This document shows positions 62,081 to 64,000 of a stretch of DNA of 64,000 nt, one piece after another. The stretch spans positions 46,578 through 110,577 of the forward strand of contig NZ_QLLR01000019.1 in assembly GCF_003259615.1 (NCBI RefSeq), in the 5' to 3' direction. The translations under genes were made by a program, and so were the position numbers. Within the stretch, counting starts at the first letter, position 1. Each line of letters begins with the position of its first letter. Source of the DNA: Pedobacter cryoconitis (GTDB taxonomy: Bacteria > Bacteroidota > Bacteroidia > Sphingobacteriales > Sphingobacteriaceae). The notes under the pieces were generated by a model. That model did not search any database. It had not been told where the DNA came from and worked only from the letters and a program-made list of their open reading frames with translations.

Positions 62081-62587
62081 ATGGAAACAATTCTGTTGGA
62101 CACAGACCGGACATTTACTACGCTTTTACAGGTTGTTTCTTCATTCGATGAGGAGCAGCTAAATCAAATCCCTTTCTCTGGCAGCTGGACCGCCGGACAA
62201 GTTGCACAACATCTTATCCTGGCCAATACAGGATTTATAGAAGTAATGCAAGGGCCGGTAAAAGATGCTAACCGGGAACCAGATCAGCTGGTTGCACAGA
62301 TCAGGGCTGATTTTCTGAATTTCGGGACTAAAATGAAATCTCCGGACTTTATACTGCCACTGCCAATCAGTTACAGTAAACAAAGGCAGCTGGGGACGCT
62401 GGAAAATATCAAAAGCAGTTTAATCAATTTGATACAGACTATGGCGCTTGATCAAATATGTTTGACTTTTGAATTACCTGGGTATGGTTTTTTAACGCGT
62501 ACTGAAGCTATATATTTTGTAAACTATCATAGTCAGAGACACACACATCAGCTGAATAATATCTATCATTATTTATCAGAGGTATAG
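62081..62587 (+). CDS. DinB-like metal-dependent protein
   Basis: A 168-residue DinB superfamily four-helix protein. The metal-ligand histidines occur in the usual order: SWTAGQVAQHLILA (first His) and NYHSQRHTHQL (HxxxH). DinB-like proteins are often metal-dependent enzymes such as thiol transferases; the substrate is not known. The preceding 175-bp gap has no recognised regulatory site. It is divergent from the repressor, which could control it. Confidence 0.9.
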   Translation: METILLDTDRTFTTLLQVVSSFDEEQLNQIPFSGSWTAGQVAQHLILANTGFIEVMQGPVKDANREPDQLVAQIRADFLNFGTKMKSPDFILPLPISYSKQRQLGTLENIKSSLINLIQTMALDQICLTFELPGYGFLTRTEAIYFVNYHSQRHTHQLNNIYHYLSEV

Positions 62588-62684
62588 CACTTAATTTTAA
62601 TCCATATTCTTTTATCTTAGCAAAAATCGCAGGTTTGGTAACAAATGGATGCCGGTGAGCTATAAGGATTAAATAATTCTACAG

Positions 62685-63497
62685 ATGGACGTAAAAGATG
62701 AAGGGGAAGAGGATGCGCAGGCTTCCTCGCAAAGATTAAAATTGGAAGTAGAAGATCAACAGCAAAGGAAAAAGATGTTCCTTTTAGGCTACCAGTTCTG
62801 GGCGAAGATAGCGGCTGTATTTTTATTCTTTGGTGTAGGTGCATGGTTATATTCCAGCCAGTTTTCTACGCAAGAGCTTCTATTTTTAACTAAGGACACC
62901 GCTCAGGCAGATACCTTAACTGATGGATCAATCATTGTGCTGAACAAACATAGTTTATTGCGTTATCCCGAAAAATTCAGGGGTAATCAGCGTCAGGTTT
63001 GGCTAACTAAAGGAGAAGCTTTCTTTACGGTTGCACCAGATCTGGAAAAACCATTTATTATTCATACAGGCAGTACTACTATCAAAGTAGCCGGAACTTC
63101 TTTTAATGTGAAAAACAGGAAAGGCAGTATTGAAGTTATTGTCGAAAAAGGTACTGTACAAGTCAGTAAAAGTGGAAAAATGATCACCCTTAGTACCGGG
63201 GAAAAGGTATTGATCAAACAGAGTACAGTGCAGTTGATTAAAGAAAATAATGCCGATAAACTGTATACTTATTACCGGAGTGGGGAATTTATCGCTGATG
63301 GTGTGCCATTATGGAGAATGGTTGAGATGTTGAATGAAGTTTATAGCAGTAACCTGAGTATTGGGAAAAAAGGGTTGAAAAACAGATTATTAACCGGAAC
63401 TCTTAAGAATGAATCCCTGGAAGCAGTATTGGCGGCAATCAGCCGGAATACGAAGCTTTCCATCAAAAGAAAAAACAATCAAATCATCCTTTACTAA
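62685..63497 (+). CDS. FecR-type anti-sigma factor / signal transducer, N-terminally short
   Basis: A 270-residue FecR-like protein. A single transmembrane helix (IAAVFLFFGVGAWLYSS) near residue 45 is followed by the FecR domain: TLTDGSIIVLNKHSLLRYPE, GEAFFTVAPDLEKPFIIHTG, KVAGTSFNVKNRKGSIEVIV, and a terminal STN-like stretch (ESLEAVLAAISRNTKLSIK). The cytoplasmic part has only about 38 residues, whereas full-length relatives usually have 70-100 before the helix. No ECF sigma gene precedes it, and no SusC/TonB receptor follows. It is likely a truncated or displaced regulator. Confidence 0.85.
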   Translation: MDVKDEGEEDAQASSQRLKLEVEDQQQRKKMFLLGYQFWAKIAAVFLFFGVGAWLYSSQFSTQELLFLTKDTAQADTLTDGSIIVLNKHSLLRYPEKFRGNQRQVWLTKGEAFFTVAPDLEKPFIIHTGSTTIKVAGTSFNVKNRKGSIEVIVEKGTVQVSKSGKMITLSTGEKVLIKQSTVQLIKENNADKLYTYYRSGEFIADGVPLWRMVEMLNEVYSSNLSIGKKGLKNRLLTGTLKNESLEAVLAAISRNTKLSIKRKNNQIILY

Positions 63498-63574
63498 GCA
63501 TTTCCTGAGGCCAATATTTGCTGTGGTTTGAAAACCCCACAAAAACCGCCATCTCTCAACGGATGTCAAGCCAA

Positions 63575-63616
63575 TTCAGGAAAATTTATTAAGACGTAAA
63601 GCGATTTCAGGAAAAT
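63575..63616. repeat. direct repeat upstream of the transposase
   Basis: TTCAGGAAAAT occurs twice, at 63575-63585 and 63606-63616, 31 bases apart, between the FecR gene and the transposase gene. It could be part of the IS end or of the interrupted region; I cannot decide. Confidence 0.35.
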
Positions 63617-63715
63617 CTTAAAGTAAGGTAAAGTAAAAAAGTAATTACAATCAATCATTACACCTAATGGGTCTTATACGGATATAGGTTTACAGTTTTG
63701 AGTTAATTGACTCAA

Positions 63716-64000
63716 ATGAAAGCACTAGAAACGGAGCCAAAAACTTACTCCAAAACCTTTAGAGAAAAGCTAGTTATTATGGTAGTTTATCAGAATCTAC
63801 CTGCCAAAGCTGTTGCAAAAATGCACCATTTACCCAGTGTCCATATGCTCACCAATTGGGTAAGTATTTATAAGAAAAAATTAGAAAAAGGAGCTGTATC
63901 TTTATTACCTATGGATCCCAAAGTTAAAGATTCCAAAGCTCTTCAGGCTAGAATCAGGCAATTAGAGAAATCCTTGGATAAAGCGAATGTGCTTATCTAT
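63716..64000 (+). mobile_element. IS3-like transposase OrfA, partial (cut by window end)
   Basis: An open frame from ATG 63716 to the window end (95 codons). The product has a helix-turn-helix of the OrfA type (LPAKAVAKMHHLPSVHMLTN followed by WVSIYKKKLEKG) and a leucine-zipper-like end (ALQARIRQLEKSLDKANVL), the usual layout of IS3-family OrfA. The frameshift site and OrfB lie beyond the window. The 16-bp imperfect palindrome TGAGTTAATTGACTCA (63699-63714) ends one base before the start codon; no clear terminal inverted repeat is visible, so the left border of the element is not defined. Confidence 0.75.

Noticed and set aside
1..64000. CRISPR array, tRNA, rRNA, riboswitch or origin
   Set aside because: I saw no regular spaced repeats, no cloverleaf-like or CCA-ending sequences, and no recognised riboswitch consensus. 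A tRNAscan/Infernal run would settle this.

Overview
The window looks like chromosomal DNA of a Bacteroidota species, most plausibly a Pedobacter-like member of the Sphingobacteriaceae. The evidence is low GC, candidate promoters of the TAnnTTTG type, Bacteroidota-typical families (DUF3347, a HYC_CC_PP-like protein, a FecR-type regulator, a BT_3987-like GH18 lipoprotein) and weak Shine-Dalgarno signals. The genus is an inference; no rRNA or tRNA gene is present.

Left part (1-20.5 kb): accessory oxidoreductases and regulators. Three complete AraC-type regulators (plus the tail of a fourth), a TetR regulator and many reductases lie here: aldo-keto reductase, PRISE-like and classical SDRs, a PhzF-like protein and a TIP30-like protein. 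There are also a membrane-anchored NAPE-PLD-like metallo-hydrolase, a fatty acid hydroxylase-type enzyme, a chloroperoxidase-like hydrolase and a TonB protein. One NAD-dependent epimerase gene is a remnant with an internal deletion (6879-7153). A TetR gene is flanked by two matching operator-like palindromes that probably also control a small membrane protein/cytochrome operon (12455-14252).

Metal part (20.6-31.2 kb, minus strand): a copper-type operon of a lipoprotein-like protein, TolC, RND pump, adaptor, His/Cys-rich protein, two DUF3347 proteins, a haem-binding-domain protein and a multicopper oxidase fused to a CopB-like C-terminal barrel.

Envelope cassette (31.4-34.3 kb, plus strand): a 53-residue membrane protein, a NoeA-like methyltransferase and a membrane sulfatase-fold protein, with overlapping genes. 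An oleate hydratase, a thioredoxin-fold protein and a 63-residue protein follow.

Central system (37.5-55.5 kb, plus strand): nine tightly packed genes form an unusual PUFA-synthase-like lipid/polyketide cluster. The first megasynthase is NPD-NPD-KS-AT-ACP-ACP-KR and the second is KS-AT-DH-PPTase. They are followed by a discrete ACP, an alpha/beta hydrolase, two paralogous UGT-like glycosyltransferases, two paralogous condensation-fold acyltransferases and a four-TM membrane protein. The simplest reading is that a reduced or polyene acyl chain is made, released, glycosylated and acylated to an acyl-glycolipid. The product is unknown. This is the best candidate for an undescribed system here.

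Right part (55.6-64 kb): GH18 lipoprotein, VIT1-like transporter, DNA alkylation repair protein, a redox stress cluster (quinone reductase, ABM monooxygenase, aldo-keto reductase), an S24-type repressor with a heptad-repeat linker, a DinB-like protein, a short FecR without its usual sigma factor, and an IS3-like transposase OrfA cut by the window end.
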